A stretch of 64,000 nucleotides of DNA from Roseomonas elaeocarpi (GTDB lineage Bacteria; Pseudomonadota; Alphaproteobacteria; Acetobacterales; Acetobacteraceae). Position 1 is the stretch's first letter. Each line of letters begins with the position of its first letter. This document shows positions 15,953 through 24,878 of the stretch, piece after piece. The notes beneath the pieces are model-generated. The model ran no database searches. It worked only from the letters and a program-made list of their open reading frames with translations, and had not been told where the DNA came from. The stretch spans positions 434,001 to 498,000 of the forward strand of contig NZ_JBHLUN010000005.1 in assembly GCF_042433915.1 (NCBI RefSeq). The letters are read 5' to 3'. The translations under genes were made by a program, and so were the position numbers.

Positions 15953-17167
15953 TCAGCGCGGCAGCCGGTCCAGCCCGGCCGCGAGGTCGGCCCGGAGGTC
16001 CGCCGGGTCTTCCAGCCCGATATGCAGGCGGAAGGCCGGGCCGCCCAGGCGCTCGCCCGGCACGGTGCGGGTGATGCCGCCGGTGGTGGCCAGCGCCAGG
16101 CTCTCGTAGCCGCCCCAGGAGGCGCCGATGCCGAAGTGGTGCAGACCGTCGATCAGCGCGTAAAGGTCGTCCTCGGAATAGTGCGGCTGCAGCACCACCC
16201 CGAACAGCGAGCAGGTGCCGGTGAAGTCGCGCTGCCAGAGGGCGTGCTGCGGGTGCGACGGCAGCGCGGGGTGGAGGACGCGCAGCACCTCGGGTCGGGT
16301 TTCCAGCCAGCGCGCGATCTCCAGCCCGGCAGCGCCCTGCGCGCGCAGGCGGGTGGCCATGGTGCGCAGGCCCCGCAGAGCCAGCGAGCAGTCATCGGCG
16401 CCAGCCACCTGTCCCAGCGCGGTGTAGGCGTTGCGGATCGGCACCCAGTCGGCCTCGTCCACCACGGTCACGCTGCCCAGCAGCACGTCGGCGTGGCCGC
16501 CGACATATTTGGTCAGCGCCTGGATCGACACGTCCACCCCGTGCCGGAAGGGCTGGAAGTGGTGGATGCCCCAGGTGTTGTCCATCAGGATACGGGCGCG
16601 GGGCCGGTCCGGCGCGGCGGCGGCGTGAACGGCGCGGGCGATGGCCGGGATGTCCTGCAGCTCGAAGGTATGGGAGCCAGGGCTTTCGGTGAGCACGACG
16701 CGCGTGTTGGGGCGCAGGAGCTCCGACATGCCGCGCTCGTCCACGATGGGATCGTAGTAGGTCGTCTCGATCCCCCAGCCGCGCAGCAGCCCGTCCGCCA
16801 GCCGGCGGCTCGGACCGTAGGCGCTGTCGGGGACGAGGCAGTGATCGCCGGCCTTAAGAAAGGCCATCATCGGCACGGCAATGGCGGCGAGGCCGGAGGA
16901 AAGGATCAGCGCCCGCGTGCCGCCCTCGATCTCCGCCACGGCGGCAGCCAGCGCCTGGTGCGTGGGCCCGCCCTGCGTGCCGTAGGTGATCGGTCCATCG
17001 GGGCCGGCTGCCCGCATCGCACGGCTCGACGGGAACAGCACGGTGGAGCCGCGATGCGTCGGCGGGTTGACGAAGCCGTGCTGGCGCAGCGGGGCGCGGC
17101 CCACCTGCACCATGCGGGTGGCGAAGCCTTCCGCCGGGATCTCTCCGTGCGGTCGATCGTCGGACAT
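15953..17167 (-). CDS. metC: Cystathionine beta-lyase (Cys/Met metabolism PLP enzyme)
   Basis: A 404-residue PLP enzyme of the trans-sulfuration family, expected to cleave cystathionine to homocysteine, pyruvate and ammonia. Motifs are YGTQGGPTHQAL at about 62-73, SSGLAAIAVPMMAFL at 90-104, the PLP aspartate in ILMDNTWG and the PLP lysine K220 in SIQALTKYVGGHAD. The segment WGIETTYYDP and the Trp-rich C-terminus (IGASWGGYESL) favour MetC over cystathionine gamma-synthase. Its ATG shares one base with the sseA stop (TGATG), so translation is coupled. It is the last gene of alaX-sseA-metC, a group handling sulfur amino acids. A related C-S lyase activity on cysteine is possible. Confidence 0.88.
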   Translation of the reverse strand: MSDDRPHGEIPAEGFATRMVQVGRAPLRQHGFVNPPTHRGSTVLFPSSRAMRAAGPDGPITYGTQGGPTHQALAAAVAEIEGGTRALILSSGLAAIAVPMMAFLKAGDHCLVPDSAYGPSRRLADGLLRGWGIETTYYDPIVDERGMSELLRPNTRVVLTESPGSHTFELQDIPAIARAVHAAAAPDRPRARILMDNTWGIHHFQPFRHGVDVSIQALTKYVGGHADVLLGSVTVVDEADWVPIRNAYTALGQVAGADDCSLALRGLRTMATRLRAQGAAGLEIARWLETRPEVLRVLHPALPSHPQHALWQRDFTGTCSLFGVVLQPHYSEDDLYALIDGLHHFGIGASWGGYESLALATTGGITRTVPGERLGGPAFRLHIGLEDPADLRADLAAGLDRLPR

Positions 17168-18033
17168 CAGCGAACTTTCGGGGTTTCGGGGCGGGACGCC
17201 CATTCGGTCCAGGAGCCGTCGTAGACGGCGGCGTCCACCAGCCCGGTCTGATGCAGGCCGAAGGCCAGCACGCAGGCGGTGATGCCGGTGCCGCAGGTGG
17301 TGACCACCGGCCGCGTCCCGTCGGCGCCGGCTTCCACGAAGAGCTCTCGCAGCGCCTCGGGCGGCAGGAAGGTGCCGTCCGGGCCGACGAGCTCGGTGGC
17401 GGGGAGGCTGGCGGCGCCCGGCATGTGGCCGCCGGGCAGGCCGGGGCGCGGCTCGGGCGCGGTGCCCTCGAAACGGCCGCGGGAGCGGGCGTCGAGGATC
17501 AGCGTGTCGCCACCCCCGGTGACGGCGCTCTGGCGCACGATGCGCTTCATGTCGCCGATGCCGGCGAGGCGGTCGGTGCGCAGGTCGGCGGTGAAGCTGG
17601 CGGGCTCGGCCAAGGGGGTGACGGGTGCAGGATCGCCGCTTTCCACCGGGCGGCCTTCGCGCTGCCACTTCGGCAGCCCGCCATCGAGCACGGCGGCCTT
17701 GTCATGCCCGAAGAGGTGCATCAGCCACCAGCCGCGCGGGGCGCTGAAGATGCCCTTGCCGTCGTAGAACACCACGCGGGTGTCGTTGGTGATGCCCAGG
17801 CTGCCCATCAGCTTCGCGAAGCGCGCCGGCGTGGGCACCATGTGGGGCAGGTCGCTGTCCGGGTCGGCGGCCTCGTCCACGTCGAGGAAGCGGGCGCCGG
17901 GGATGTGCGCCTTCCGGAACTCCTCGCGGCCCGTCTTGCCCTCGGGCGGCAGGTAGTAGGTGATGTCGAGCACGACGAGGTCGGGCTTGCCGAGCTCCCC
18001 CGCGAGCCATTCGGTGGAAACCAGGGAATCCAT
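17167..18033 (-). CDS. sseA: 3-mercaptopyruvate sulfurtransferase
   Basis: A 288-residue enzyme with two rhodanese domains, moving sulfur from 3-mercaptopyruvate to a thiol or cyanide. The N-terminal inactive domain has VSTEWLAGELGKPDLVVLD and FLDVDEAADPDSDLPHM, and the catalytic loop CGTGITA starts at C247; CG(S/T)G(V/I)TA is the mercaptopyruvate type rather than the thiosulfate type. The ATG at 18033 is six bases after the alaX stop. It overlaps metC by one base. Together with MetC it suggests handling of cysteine breakdown products. Cytoplasmic, since no signal peptide is visible. Confidence 0.93.
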   Translation of the reverse strand: MDSLVSTEWLAGELGKPDLVVLDITYYLPPEGKTGREEFRKAHIPGARFLDVDEAADPDSDLPHMVPTPARFAKLMGSLGITNDTRVVFYDGKGIFSAPRGWWLMHLFGHDKAAVLDGGLPKWQREGRPVESGDPAPVTPLAEPASFTADLRTDRLAGIGDMKRIVRQSAVTGGGDTLILDARSRGRFEGTAPEPRPGLPGGHMPGAASLPATELVGPDGTFLPPEALRELFVEAGADGTRPVVTTCGTGITACVLAFGLHQTGLVDAAVYDGSWTEWASRPETPKVR

Positions 18034-18039
18034 GGTGGC

Positions 18040-18768
18040 TCAGTCCTTCAGCACGAGGGTGACGCGGCGGTTCTGCCGGCCCTTGCTTTCGAGCTTGGTG
18101 ACCTCGACCCCGCCGATCTCGCCGGTGGAGCGCACATGGGTGCCGCCGCAGGGCTGCAGGTCCACCGGCAGGTCCTCCGGCCCGATGCAGACGAGGCGGA
18201 TCTGCCCGGCGCCGCGCGGCGGCTGCACCGACAGGGTGCGCACCAGGCCCGGATTGGCGTCGAGCTCGGCCTCGGTGATCCAGCGCTCCGACACCTTGTG
18301 GTCGGCGGCGATCAGCGCGTTGAGCCGCTCGGTCAGCCATTCCTTGGTGGGGGGCTCGGGCAGGTCAAAGTCGAGGCGCGACTTCTCGGCGCCGATCTGG
18401 TTGCCGGTGGCGTAGATGCCCGGCATCACGGCGCAGAGCAGGTGCAGCGCCGTGTGCATCCGCATGTGCCGGTGGCGCCGGTTCCAGTCGAGCGAGGCGA
18501 TCACCGCGCTGCCGACGGGCGGCAGCTCGGCGCCCTTGGCCGGGACGTGCAGCACATTGCCGTCCGGACCCTTGGTGGCCTCGGTGATGTCGGCATGGGT
18601 GAAGCCGGCTTCCGTGCCCCAGCGCAGCGTGCCGCTGTCGCCCGGCTGCCCGCCGGCGCGCGGGTAGAACAGCGTGCGGTCCAGCACGATGCCCTCCGGC
18701 GTGGAGGACAGCACGGTGCCCTGGGCGTCGTGGCCGTAGGGGTCGAGACGAAACAGCAGTTCGGTCAT
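18040..18768 (-). CDS. Alanyl-tRNA editing protein AlaX
   Basis: A 242-residue free-standing homologue of the AlaRS editing domain, which removes serine or glycine from mischarged tRNA-Ala. The zinc motifs are H105 and H109 in RMHTALHLL and C207 with H211 in LQPCGGTHV. The N-terminal part (LDRTLFYPRAGGQPGDSG) is the AlaX-M type extension. It is the first gene of a three-gene operon with sseA and metC; the gap to sseA is six bases. Cysteine-like amino acids also misactivate AlaRS only weakly, so the link to sulfur metabolism may be through serine/cysteine balance. This link is inference. Confidence 0.9.
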   Translation of the reverse strand: MTELLFRLDPYGHDAQGTVLSSTPEGIVLDRTLFYPRAGGQPGDSGTLRWGTEAGFTHADITEATKGPDGNVLHVPAKGAELPPVGSAVIASLDWNRRHRHMRMHTALHLLCAVMPGIYATGNQIGAEKSRLDFDLPEPPTKEWLTERLNALIAADHKVSERWITEAELDANPGLVRTLSVQPPRGAGQIRLVCIGPEDLPVDLQPCGGTHVRSTGEIGGVEVTKLESKGRQNRRVTLVLKD

Positions 18769-19153
18769 GCGTGAGATCGGTCCTGGCTACGGGGCTGCGC
18801 GGAACGGGTCATCGCCACGGGAGGCGCCGCGGCGGAACGGGGTCCCGGTGAGCGTGCTTCGGTTGGCGCGGCATCGGCACCCAAACCGGCGAAGCGCTGT
18901 GACGTGAACGGCACCGCCCCCGCGGCGTTTCGCCTTCGCCCCAGGGCGGGGCGGCAGCTCGGAATGTCCGGTCGGAAAAGGCCAAGGCACAAATCCCGGT
19001 AGCGGAGCCATCCGGCGCAGCGCCGGCGCAACATCCGGGAAATCTGCCGTGGCAGGTCTGGCCTTCATCGGCCGGGAATCCTAGCCTCGGGGTCAGGAAA
19101 CGTCCACCCGAGGGGCCCGGCGGCTGGCCCCGCCCCGGAAGCAACCGCGCCGC
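18769..19153. other. Gap between alaX and the DMT transporter, no gene seen
   Basis: This 385-base divergent region should hold the promoters of the alaX operon (leftward) and of the DMT transporter (rightward). Short open frames exist on both strands, but they are Arg/Pro/Ala-rich, lack ribosome sites and resemble no family. No clear -35/-10 pair or palindrome was recognised. Confidence 0.5.
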
Positions 19154-20086
19154 ATGAGCGACACTCCCCTGACCCTGCCGGCCGATGCCAGGGGCGATGC
19201 CCGCCTGGCGGCGCGCCGCCGCGCGATCCTGCTGGTGCTGGCGGAGGCCTTCGCCTTCGCGCTGGCCGCCGCCGCGGTGAAGGGGCTGGACGGGAGGATC
19301 CCGCTGGCCGAGGTCATCGTGTTCCGCAACCTGTTCGCGCTGCCGGCCCTGTTGCCGGCGATGGTGGCGGCGGGGGGCTTCCGGGCGCTGCGGACGCGAT
19401 CGCCTCTGGCGCACCTGCAGCGCGGCTTCTGGGGGCTGCTCGGCATGGGCGGGTCCTTCTACGGCTACGCCAAGCTGCCGTTGCCGACCGTGAGCGCGCT
19501 GAACTTCACCATGCCGCTGTTCCTGACGCTGCTCTCGGTGCCCCTATTGGGTGAGCGCGTGGGGCCGCGGCGGGCGGCGGCCGTGGTGGTGGGCTTCGCC
19601 GGCGTGCTGCTGATGCTGCGCCCGGGCTTCGGCAGCGACGCGCCCGACCCGGTGGCCGCGGGCGCGGTGCTGCTGGCGGCGCTGGGCTGGGCCATGGCGA
19701 TGATCTCGATCCGCCGCATGGGCGAGAACGGCGAGGCCGGGGTGACGATCGTGCTGTGGTTCGCGCTGCTGGCGCTGGTGGTGTCGCTCCTCGCGGCGAT
19801 CCCCGTTTGGGTCTGGCCGACGGCGGAGCAGTGGGCGCTGCTCTTCGTGGCGGGCGCGGTGTCCGGCGTGGCGCAGCTGCTGATGACGGCGGCTTACCGC
19901 GGCGGCGAGTCGGCGCTGCTGGCGCCCTTCGAGTATTCCGGCATCCTCTGGACCACGATCCTGGGCGCGGTGTTCTGGGACAGGCTGCCGGAAGCGCTGG
20001 ATTTCGCGGGCTTCGCGGTGCTGGTGGGGTCGGGGCTGTATATCTGGCAGCGGGAAGTGAAGGCCAAGGCGGGGGCCGCGAGCTAG
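19154..20086 (+). CDS. EamA/DMT family transporter
   Basis: A 310-residue inner-membrane protein with about ten membrane helices and two EamA repeats. The first repeat ends with LNFTMPLFLTLLSVPLLGERVGPRR, the typical helix 3-4 junction with GER, and the second with ALLAPFEYSGILWTTILGAVFWDRLPE. The N-terminal 20 residues are hydrophilic. The family includes exporters of amino acids and metabolites as well as drug exporters; the substrate cannot be deduced. The ATG at 19154 has no strong ribosome site, but it is the only start that keeps all helices. It is monocistronic, with 212 bases to the next open frame. Confidence 0.87.
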   Translation: MSDTPLTLPADARGDARLAARRRAILLVLAEAFAFALAAAAVKGLDGRIPLAEVIVFRNLFALPALLPAMVAAGGFRALRTRSPLAHLQRGFWGLLGMGGSFYGYAKLPLPTVSALNFTMPLFLTLLSVPLLGERVGPRRAAAVVVGFAGVLLMLRPGFGSDAPDPVAAGAVLLAALGWAMAMISIRRMGENGEAGVTIVLWFALLALVVSLLAAIPVWVWPTAEQWALLFVAGAVSGVAQLLMTAAYRGGESALLAPFEYSGILWTTILGAVFWDRLPEALDFAGFAVLVGSGLYIWQREVKAKAGAAS

Positions 20087-20298
20087 CCACTCAATGCCGG
20101 CGCTGTCTGCCTGGGTTCCCGGACGGACGCCCCTCCAGCCGTGGACGAGGCTGTCATGCCTGGGCCGGTGATGAACTGAGCGGCCTGCCGGACTGCCGCA
20201 ACGCCGGACCAAGCGACCAGGCTGACGACCGTGCCATTCCTGTTGCTACCAAGCGGGAACAGCGCAGGTTCTTCCTTCAAAACGTTCTGTTTGATAGT

Positions 20299-20520
20299 AT
20301 GGGCGGCATGAAGCCGCGCCGCCTGATCAAAGTCGCTCGCTTGGTGGATGGCGGCATCCAGCCTTTCACCGGGGCGACCACCACCGCGGCCAAACGGACG
20401 GAACTGCTGGACCTCTGGGAGCGGCTCAGCCCGTCGGGGCGGCACACGGTGCTGCTGGCAGCGCGGCTGACGGCGCGGGAAGAAGACGTGCTTCCCCCCG
20501 GCACCAGCATCCTGGGGTGA
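20299..20520 (+). CDS. Small hypothetical protein (73 or 70 residues)
   Basis: A short basic protein that I cannot assign. The start may be the ATG at 20299 or the in-frame ATG at 20308; neither has a Shine-Dalgarno. The C-terminal half LLDLWERLSPSGRHTVLLAARL is predicted helical and amphipathic, a pattern common in short proteins of Acetobacteraceae. Support for a real gene comes from the locally lower GC upstream (20230-20300), as expected of a promoter, and from two hairpins directly after its stop codon. No membrane segment or signal peptide. Confidence 0.5.
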   Translation: MGGMKPRRLIKVARLVDGGIQPFTGATTTAAKRTELLDLWERLSPSGRHTVLLAARLTAREEDVLPPGTSILG

Positions 20521-20558
20521 CCGCCCGTCGGGCGGGTTGAACCTCCGGTTGCCGGAGG
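20521..20558. terminator. Double hairpin between the small ORF and moeA
   Basis: Two perfect short hairpins lie back to back: CCGCCC-GTC-GGGCGG at 20521-20535 and CCTCCGG-TTG-CCGGAGG at 20542-20558. They fill the gap between two convergent genes, starting at the base after the upstream stop codon and ending nine bases before the moeA stop. They can work as bidirectional transcription stops, though no T-run follows. Confidence 0.55.
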
Positions 20559-20567
20559 GACCCGCGC

Positions 20568-21830
20568 TCAGCTCCCGGCCAGTAGCGAGGCGAAAGGGTG
20601 GAAGCGCACACGCAGGGGTTCGCCCGGCAGCAGCTCCGCCAGCCCGTCCGCCGCCGCCAGGGGCATGAGGCGAGCCGAACTGCCGGGGCCGAGGCAGCGC
20701 AGCAGCACGCCGTCGGCACCGTCCTCCAGGAGCTGTGCCGGGCGGAACTCGCGGCGGTCGACGCGCCGGCCCGGCACCTCGTCGAGGCGTGCCTCGCGGC
20801 CGCGCGGTGGCGCGGGGGGCAGGCCGGCCAGCGCGCGGATCAGCGGCACGGCGAAGAGCGAGGCGCCCACGAAGCCGGCCAGCGGATTGCCGCCGAAGCC
20901 CAGCACCCGCGCCTGCCCCAGGCTGCCGTGCAGCAGCGGCTTGCCGGGCCGCAGCGCCAGCCGCTGCACCGCGACGCTGCCGCCGGCCAGCGCGATGGCG
21001 CGGGGCAGGTGGTCGGCCTCGCTGCCCGCCACGGCGCCGGTTGTCACCAGGAGGTCTAGGTCGCCCGCGTCGCGCAGGGTTTGCGCCAGGAGGTCCGGCC
21101 GGTCCGGCACGGTGCCGAGATCCTGCAAGGACACGAAGGGCGCCGTGAGCAGCGCGGCCAGCATCGGGCGGTTGCTGTCGTGGATCTGCCCGGGGCGCAG
21201 CGCCTCGCCCGGCCGCGCGAGCTCGCTGCCGGTGCTCATCAGCCCGACCCGCACCCGGCGGCGCAGCGGCAAGGTCGCGGCCCCCGCCGCGCCGGCGAGC
21301 GCCAGGTGCTGCGGTTCAAGGCGGATCCCGCCCCGCAGCAGCGTGCTGCCGGCACCGGCATCCTCGCCCGCCCCGCGGATGTTGGCGCCGAGGAGCGGGG
21401 TCTGGTGGAAGGTGACGGCGTCGCCGTGCCGTTCGCAGCGTTCCTGGTACATCACGGCCGCGCCGCCGGGCGGCACCACGGCGCCGGTGAGGATGCGGAT
21501 CGTGGTGCCGGGGCGCAGCGCCTCGCCCGGCGCGTCGCCCGCGAAGCGCTGCCCGGCGAGCGGCAGGGTGAAGGGTGCGGCGCGGGCGAGATCAGGCTCG
21601 GCCAGGAGGTAGCCGTCCATCGCCGCGTTGGGGAAGGGGGGCAGCGGCGCGGGGGCCGGGAGGTCGCGCAGCAGCGCGCGGCCTGCGGCCAGCATCGGCG
21701 ATACGGCCTCTTCCCCTGCCACCGCCTCGACGCCCTCGAGGATCAGCGCCAGGGCGGTGCCGGTGTCGAGACCCACCGGCGCGCAGGGGTCTGGCAGGGT
21801 GGCGGCCGTGGGCGCCCCATCGTTCCTCAT
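20568..21830 (-). CDS. moeA: Molybdopterin molybdotransferase MoeA
   Basis: A 420-residue enzyme that inserts molybdate into adenylated molybdopterin. Conserved parts are PPFPNAAMDGYLL at about 64-76, RILTGAVVPPGGAAVMYQE, NIRGAGEDAGAG, GLMSTGSELARPGE, IHDSNRPML and RPGKPLLHG. Divergent positions: the usual TSGGVSVGEADY-like loop reads TTGAVAGSEADH, so the Ser-Gly part is changed while Glu and Asp remain, and GLPGNP reads GFGGNP. It may still be active since the metal and pterin acidic residues are kept. Its ATG overlaps the fdhD stop by four bases (ATGA), so the two are coupled. The genome probably has another MoeA for general use; that is inference. Confidence 0.88.
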   Translation of the reverse strand: MRNDGAPTAATLPDPCAPVGLDTGTALALILEGVEAVAGEEAVSPMLAAGRALLRDLPAPAPLPPFPNAAMDGYLLAEPDLARAAPFTLPLAGQRFAGDAPGEALRPGTTIRILTGAVVPPGGAAVMYQERCERHGDAVTFHQTPLLGANIRGAGEDAGAGSTLLRGGIRLEPQHLALAGAAGAATLPLRRRVRVGLMSTGSELARPGEALRPGQIHDSNRPMLAALLTAPFVSLQDLGTVPDRPDLLAQTLRDAGDLDLLVTTGAVAGSEADHLPRAIALAGGSVAVQRLALRPGKPLLHGSLGQARVLGFGGNPLAGFVGASLFAVPLIRALAGLPPAPPRGREARLDEVPGRRVDRREFRPAQLLEDGADGVLLRCLGPGSSARLMPLAAADGLAELLPGEPLRVRFHPFASLLAGS

Positions 21831-22870
21831 GATGGCGGCAGGTCCATCTCCGTCACCCGGTCAGCCCCGTGGAACACCGTCAGCACGCCGCCGCGCGCCC
21901 CGGCCACCAGCGTCATGTCCAGGGCGCGCGCGCGTTCCAGCGCCAGCGAGGTCGGCAGCGAGATCGACACCAGCGCGCGGGCGCCCAGCACCGCGGTCTT
22001 TTCCACCATTTCGTAGGAACAGCGGCTGGTCACCAGGACGAAGCCCGCGAGGCGGTCCAGCCCGGCGCGGGCGACGGCACCCACCAGCTTGTCGAGCGCG
22101 TTGTGGCGGCCGACATCCTCGCGCACCAGCAGCAGCGCGCCGTCGAGCGCCACCCAGGCGGCGGCGTGCACGGCATTGGTGCGCCGGTTGAGCCGCTGCG
22201 CGTCCTCCAGCGCGTCGAGGGCGCGGCGGACCGAGGCGGCATGGAGGACCGGCGGCTCCGTCCCGGGGGCGGCCGCCCAGGGCAGGTCGCCCGCGTCCTC
22301 GACGCCGCAGATACCGCAGCCGGTGCGGCCGGTGATGACCCGGCCCGGGCGGCCGCGCTGCCGCGCCAGGTGCCGCCGCAGCGCGGTACCGGTCAGCGTC
22401 AGGTCGACGCGGAGATTGCCGTCCTCGTCCGTACCGACCTCGGTGCCGCGCAGGTCGCCGGTGTTCTCCACGATGCCTTCGGTGAGGCTGAAGCCCAGGG
22501 CGAAATCCTCGAGGTCGCAAGGCGTGGCCATCATCACCGCGAAGGGAACGCCCGAGTAAACCAGGCTGACTGGCGCTTCCACGGCCACCTCGCGCAACAG
22601 GGCGGCCGGTGGCGTGCCCTCGCGGAAGCGGTGAAAGGCGGCGGTCATCGCGATCGGCGCTGGGGCTTCGGGTGTCGGCTCCGCAGTGACTGCCAGAGGG
22701 CCGCCGGCTCGGTCCGCCGAGGCGGCGGGCGCGGTGCGGCCGTCCCCGCGCGGTTCAGCGAAAGCGGGCTGCCTGACCGGCGAAGCACCGGGCGCCGCTG
22801 CTCCGGGCGCATGGCCGTCCACCTCAAGGGAGTGCTGGCGTCCCTTCTCGTCGGGGAGGCGCGTCGTCAT
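21827..22870 (-). CDS. fdhD: Formate dehydrogenase accessory sulfurtransferase FdhD
   Basis: A 347-residue protein that takes sulfur from the desulfurase IscS and sulfurates the molybdenum cofactor of formate dehydrogenase. The catalytic CXXC pair is C185 and C188 in GRTGCGICG. Other family parts are YSGVPFAVMMATPCDLEDFALGF, NRRTNAVHAAAW, REDVGRHNALDKLVG and TSRCSYEMVEKTA. The ATG at 22870 is chosen because AGGGGAG is five bases upstream. It gives an unusual N-terminal extension of about 75-90 residues rich in Ala, Pro and Gly; an internal ATG (MTAAFHRF) would give the usual length. It is coupled to moeA and divergent from modD. No formate dehydrogenase genes are in view. Confidence 0.93.
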   Translation of the reverse strand: MTTRLPDEKGRQHSLEVDGHAPGAAAPGASPVRQPAFAEPRGDGRTAPAASADRAGGPLAVTAEPTPEAPAPIAMTAAFHRFREGTPPAALLREVAVEAPVSLVYSGVPFAVMMATPCDLEDFALGFSLTEGIVENTGDLRGTEVGTDEDGNLRVDLTLTGTALRRHLARQRGRPGRVITGRTGCGICGVEDAGDLPWAAAPGTEPPVLHAASVRRALDALEDAQRLNRRTNAVHAAAWVALDGALLLVREDVGRHNALDKLVGAVARAGLDRLAGFVLVTSRCSYEMVEKTAVLGARALVSISLPTSLALERARALDMTLVAGARGGVLTVFHGADRVTEMDLPPS

Positions 22871-23094
22871 CGTTGCTCCCCTGTGCCGGGTGTCCGCACG
22901 GCCATCCGGGGACGGGCGGCAATGTTGCGTCGCGGCGGGAGCGCTTCCAGCCCCCCGGCGCACGCCGCGGCGCGCGGCAGGGATGATGCCGGCCCATGAG
23001 CGGAACGCAACCCCAGGTGGCCGGGTGCGCAGGGACGGGCTCTCAGGGGCCGGGCTATAGCTGGGGCAGGAAACGAACCGGGGAGTCACCGGGA

Positions 23095-23949
23095 ATGAGC
23101 TACACCATCGCCACCGCCCGTTTGGACGCGATGCTGCGCGAAGACGTGCCCTACGGGGACCTGACCACCGAGGGGTTGGGCATCGCGGATGTGGGTGCGC
23201 GGGCCACCTTCGCGGCCGGCGTGGACATGACCGTCTGCTGCACCGAGGAAGCCGAGACGCTGTTCCGCCTCGCCGGCTGCGAGGAGGCGCGCCGCCTCTG
23301 CGCCACGGGCGTGCGGCTCGAGGCCGGCAGTCCCATGCTGGTCGCGGAAGGCCCGGCGGGCGCGCTGCACCGCGCGGCCAAGGTGGCGCAGGTGCTGGTG
23401 GAGATCGCGTCCGGCGTCGCCAGTGCCGCGGCGCAGCTGCGTGTCCTGGCGCGGCAGGTGCGGCCCGACATCGTGGTCGCCTGCACCCGCAAGCACCTGC
23501 CCGGTGCCAAGGATGTGATGCTCAAGGCCGTGGCGGCCGGCGGCTGCGTGCCGCACCGGCTCGGGCTCAGCGACAGCGTGCTGGTTTTCGCGCAGCACCG
23601 CTCGCTGCTGGGACGTGAGCCGCCGCACCTCTGGGTGTCGCGCCTGCGCGCGGCGCAGCCCGAGCGCAAGATCGCGGTTGAGGCCGAGGACGTGGACACG
23701 GCGGTTCAGTACGCCCATGCCGGGGTGGACGCCCTGCAGTGCGACAAGATGTCGCCCGAGCAGGTGGCGGAAGTGGCGCGCGCCCTTCAGCGGCATCCGA
23801 ACCGCCCGGTGCTGGCGGCCACGGGCGGCATCCACGAGGGCAACGTCGTGGCCTATGCCCGGGCCGGGGTGGACGTGATCGTGACCTCGGCGCCCTACGC
23901 CGCGGCCCCGCGCGACGTGAAGGTCACGATCGAGCGCGAAGGGCGCTGA
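23095..23949 (+). CDS. modD: ModD, quinolinate phosphoribosyltransferase-like molybdenum protein
   Basis: A 284-residue homologue of nicotinate-nucleotide pyrophosphorylase NadC, of the ModD group linked to molybdenum transport. It begins with LDAMLREDVPYGDLTTEGLGI, has the catalytic-type segments ACTRKHLPGAKDVMLKAVAAGG and PHRLGLSDSVLVF, and ends with VLAATGGIHEGNVVAYARAGVDVIVTS. The His-Arg of NadC active sites is partly kept (TRKHLPG). The start ATG at 23095 follows GGGGAG. The physiological reaction of ModD is not established. Its neighbours fdhD and moeA support a role in molybdenum use. No modABC transporter is in the window, so ModD is separated from its usual partners here. Confidence 0.88.
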   Translation: MSYTIATARLDAMLREDVPYGDLTTEGLGIADVGARATFAAGVDMTVCCTEEAETLFRLAGCEEARRLCATGVRLEAGSPMLVAEGPAGALHRAAKVAQVLVEIASGVASAAAQLRVLARQVRPDIVVACTRKHLPGAKDVMLKAVAAGGCVPHRLGLSDSVLVFAQHRSLLGREPPHLWVSRLRAAQPERKIAVEAEDVDTAVQYAHAGVDALQCDKMSPEQVAEVARALQRHPNRPVLAATGGIHEGNVVAYARAGVDVIVTSAPYAAAPRDVKVTIEREGR

Positions 23950-24090
23950 AGCCGCCCCGGCCGGCTTCGTGGGGGAACGATCCCCGCGTCGTCCGCCCGG
24001 TGCTTCCTGGTCACGGCGGCGCCTGGGAGCAGGCTTCGGCTCCGCGTCCGCGCGATCCGCTGACCGGGTTGCCCGCTGCGGGAGGTTCGA

Positions 24091-24528
24091 TCAGGCCCGC
24101 GGCAGGAGGTCACCGCCACGCGGCCGATGGATGCGCGGCGGCAGGGGCGACTGCGCGGTGCGCTGCAGCTGGTGCGCGACGATCCTGCCGAAGCTTTCGC
24201 CGCCCGGCCAGCCGGTGATGCGGCCCAGGACCCGGTGGCCGGAAAACAGCAGGAAGGCCGGGATGCCGTGCAACCCGAAGCGGGTGGCGATCCAGGGATC
24301 CGCCCGGACATCGCCCTGGAGCCAGCGCACCCCGGGCCAGCGGAAGCGTTCCGGCGCTTCGCCGAGCGCACGACGGATGGTGTCGCAGGCGACACAGTTG
24401 GTTTCCCAGAGCAGCAGGATGCTCAGCCGCTCGCGCACCTCCTCGGCGAGAACCGTGTCCAGCTCCGTGCTCTCGACGCGTCGCATGGGAAGGCCCCGCA
24501 CGGAGCCGATGTCGATGACGCTGGCCAT
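24091..24528 (-). CDS. Thioredoxin-like protein with CXXC site
   Basis: A 145-residue thioredoxin-fold protein. The redox site is C45-V-A-C48 in WETNCVACDT and the cis-proline loop is GLHGIPAFLLFSGHRVLGRITG, as in thioredoxins. CVAC replaces the common CGPC, so its redox potential will differ. No signal peptide is visible, so it is cytoplasmic. The ATG at 24528 is preceded by GGAGGA. The C-terminal end is basic and Pro-rich. It converges on modD (gap 141 bases) with nothing recognised between, and it stands alone. The partner is unknown. Confidence 0.75.
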   Translation of the reverse strand: MASVIDIGSVRGLPMRRVESTELDTVLAEEVRERLSILLLWETNCVACDTIRRALGEAPERFRWPGVRWLQGDVRADPWIATRFGLHGIPAFLLFSGHRVLGRITGWPGGESFGRIVAHQLQRTAQSPLPPRIHRPRGGDLLPRA

Positions 24529-24878
24529 GAAGCTTTTCCTCCGCCCCGGTGGGGCGCCGGCCTTCTGCGGCTCCGGTCGCGCACCACGATCTCCGTCCGC
24601 AGCTTAGGCAGGCCCCGGCGCCGGTGACGAGCAAAAGCCCGTGCGCCGCCGTTGCCGGGTTCCCGTGGGCGCCGAATCCCCCGGTTCCGGCGCAGCACGA
24701 TTGCGGATCCCTGCGGCGCCGGAGGCACGCGGCTGGATGCCCGTCACGGGGCGCCCAGCGCGGGGATGCCCGAAAGCGAAGGTCTCAAGCCTGGATGCCG
24801 CGGGGAGGATGCTTGTGGCCACCGCGGAGGAGCGGCAGTCTCGCGCCACGATTTTCCCCCGGGTGGAGACGGAACAAT

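Noticed and set aside
18787..19068. Minus-strand open frame of 93 codons in the alaX/DMT gap
   Set aside because: Pro/Arg-rich, no ribosome site, no family resemblance; treated as non-coding.
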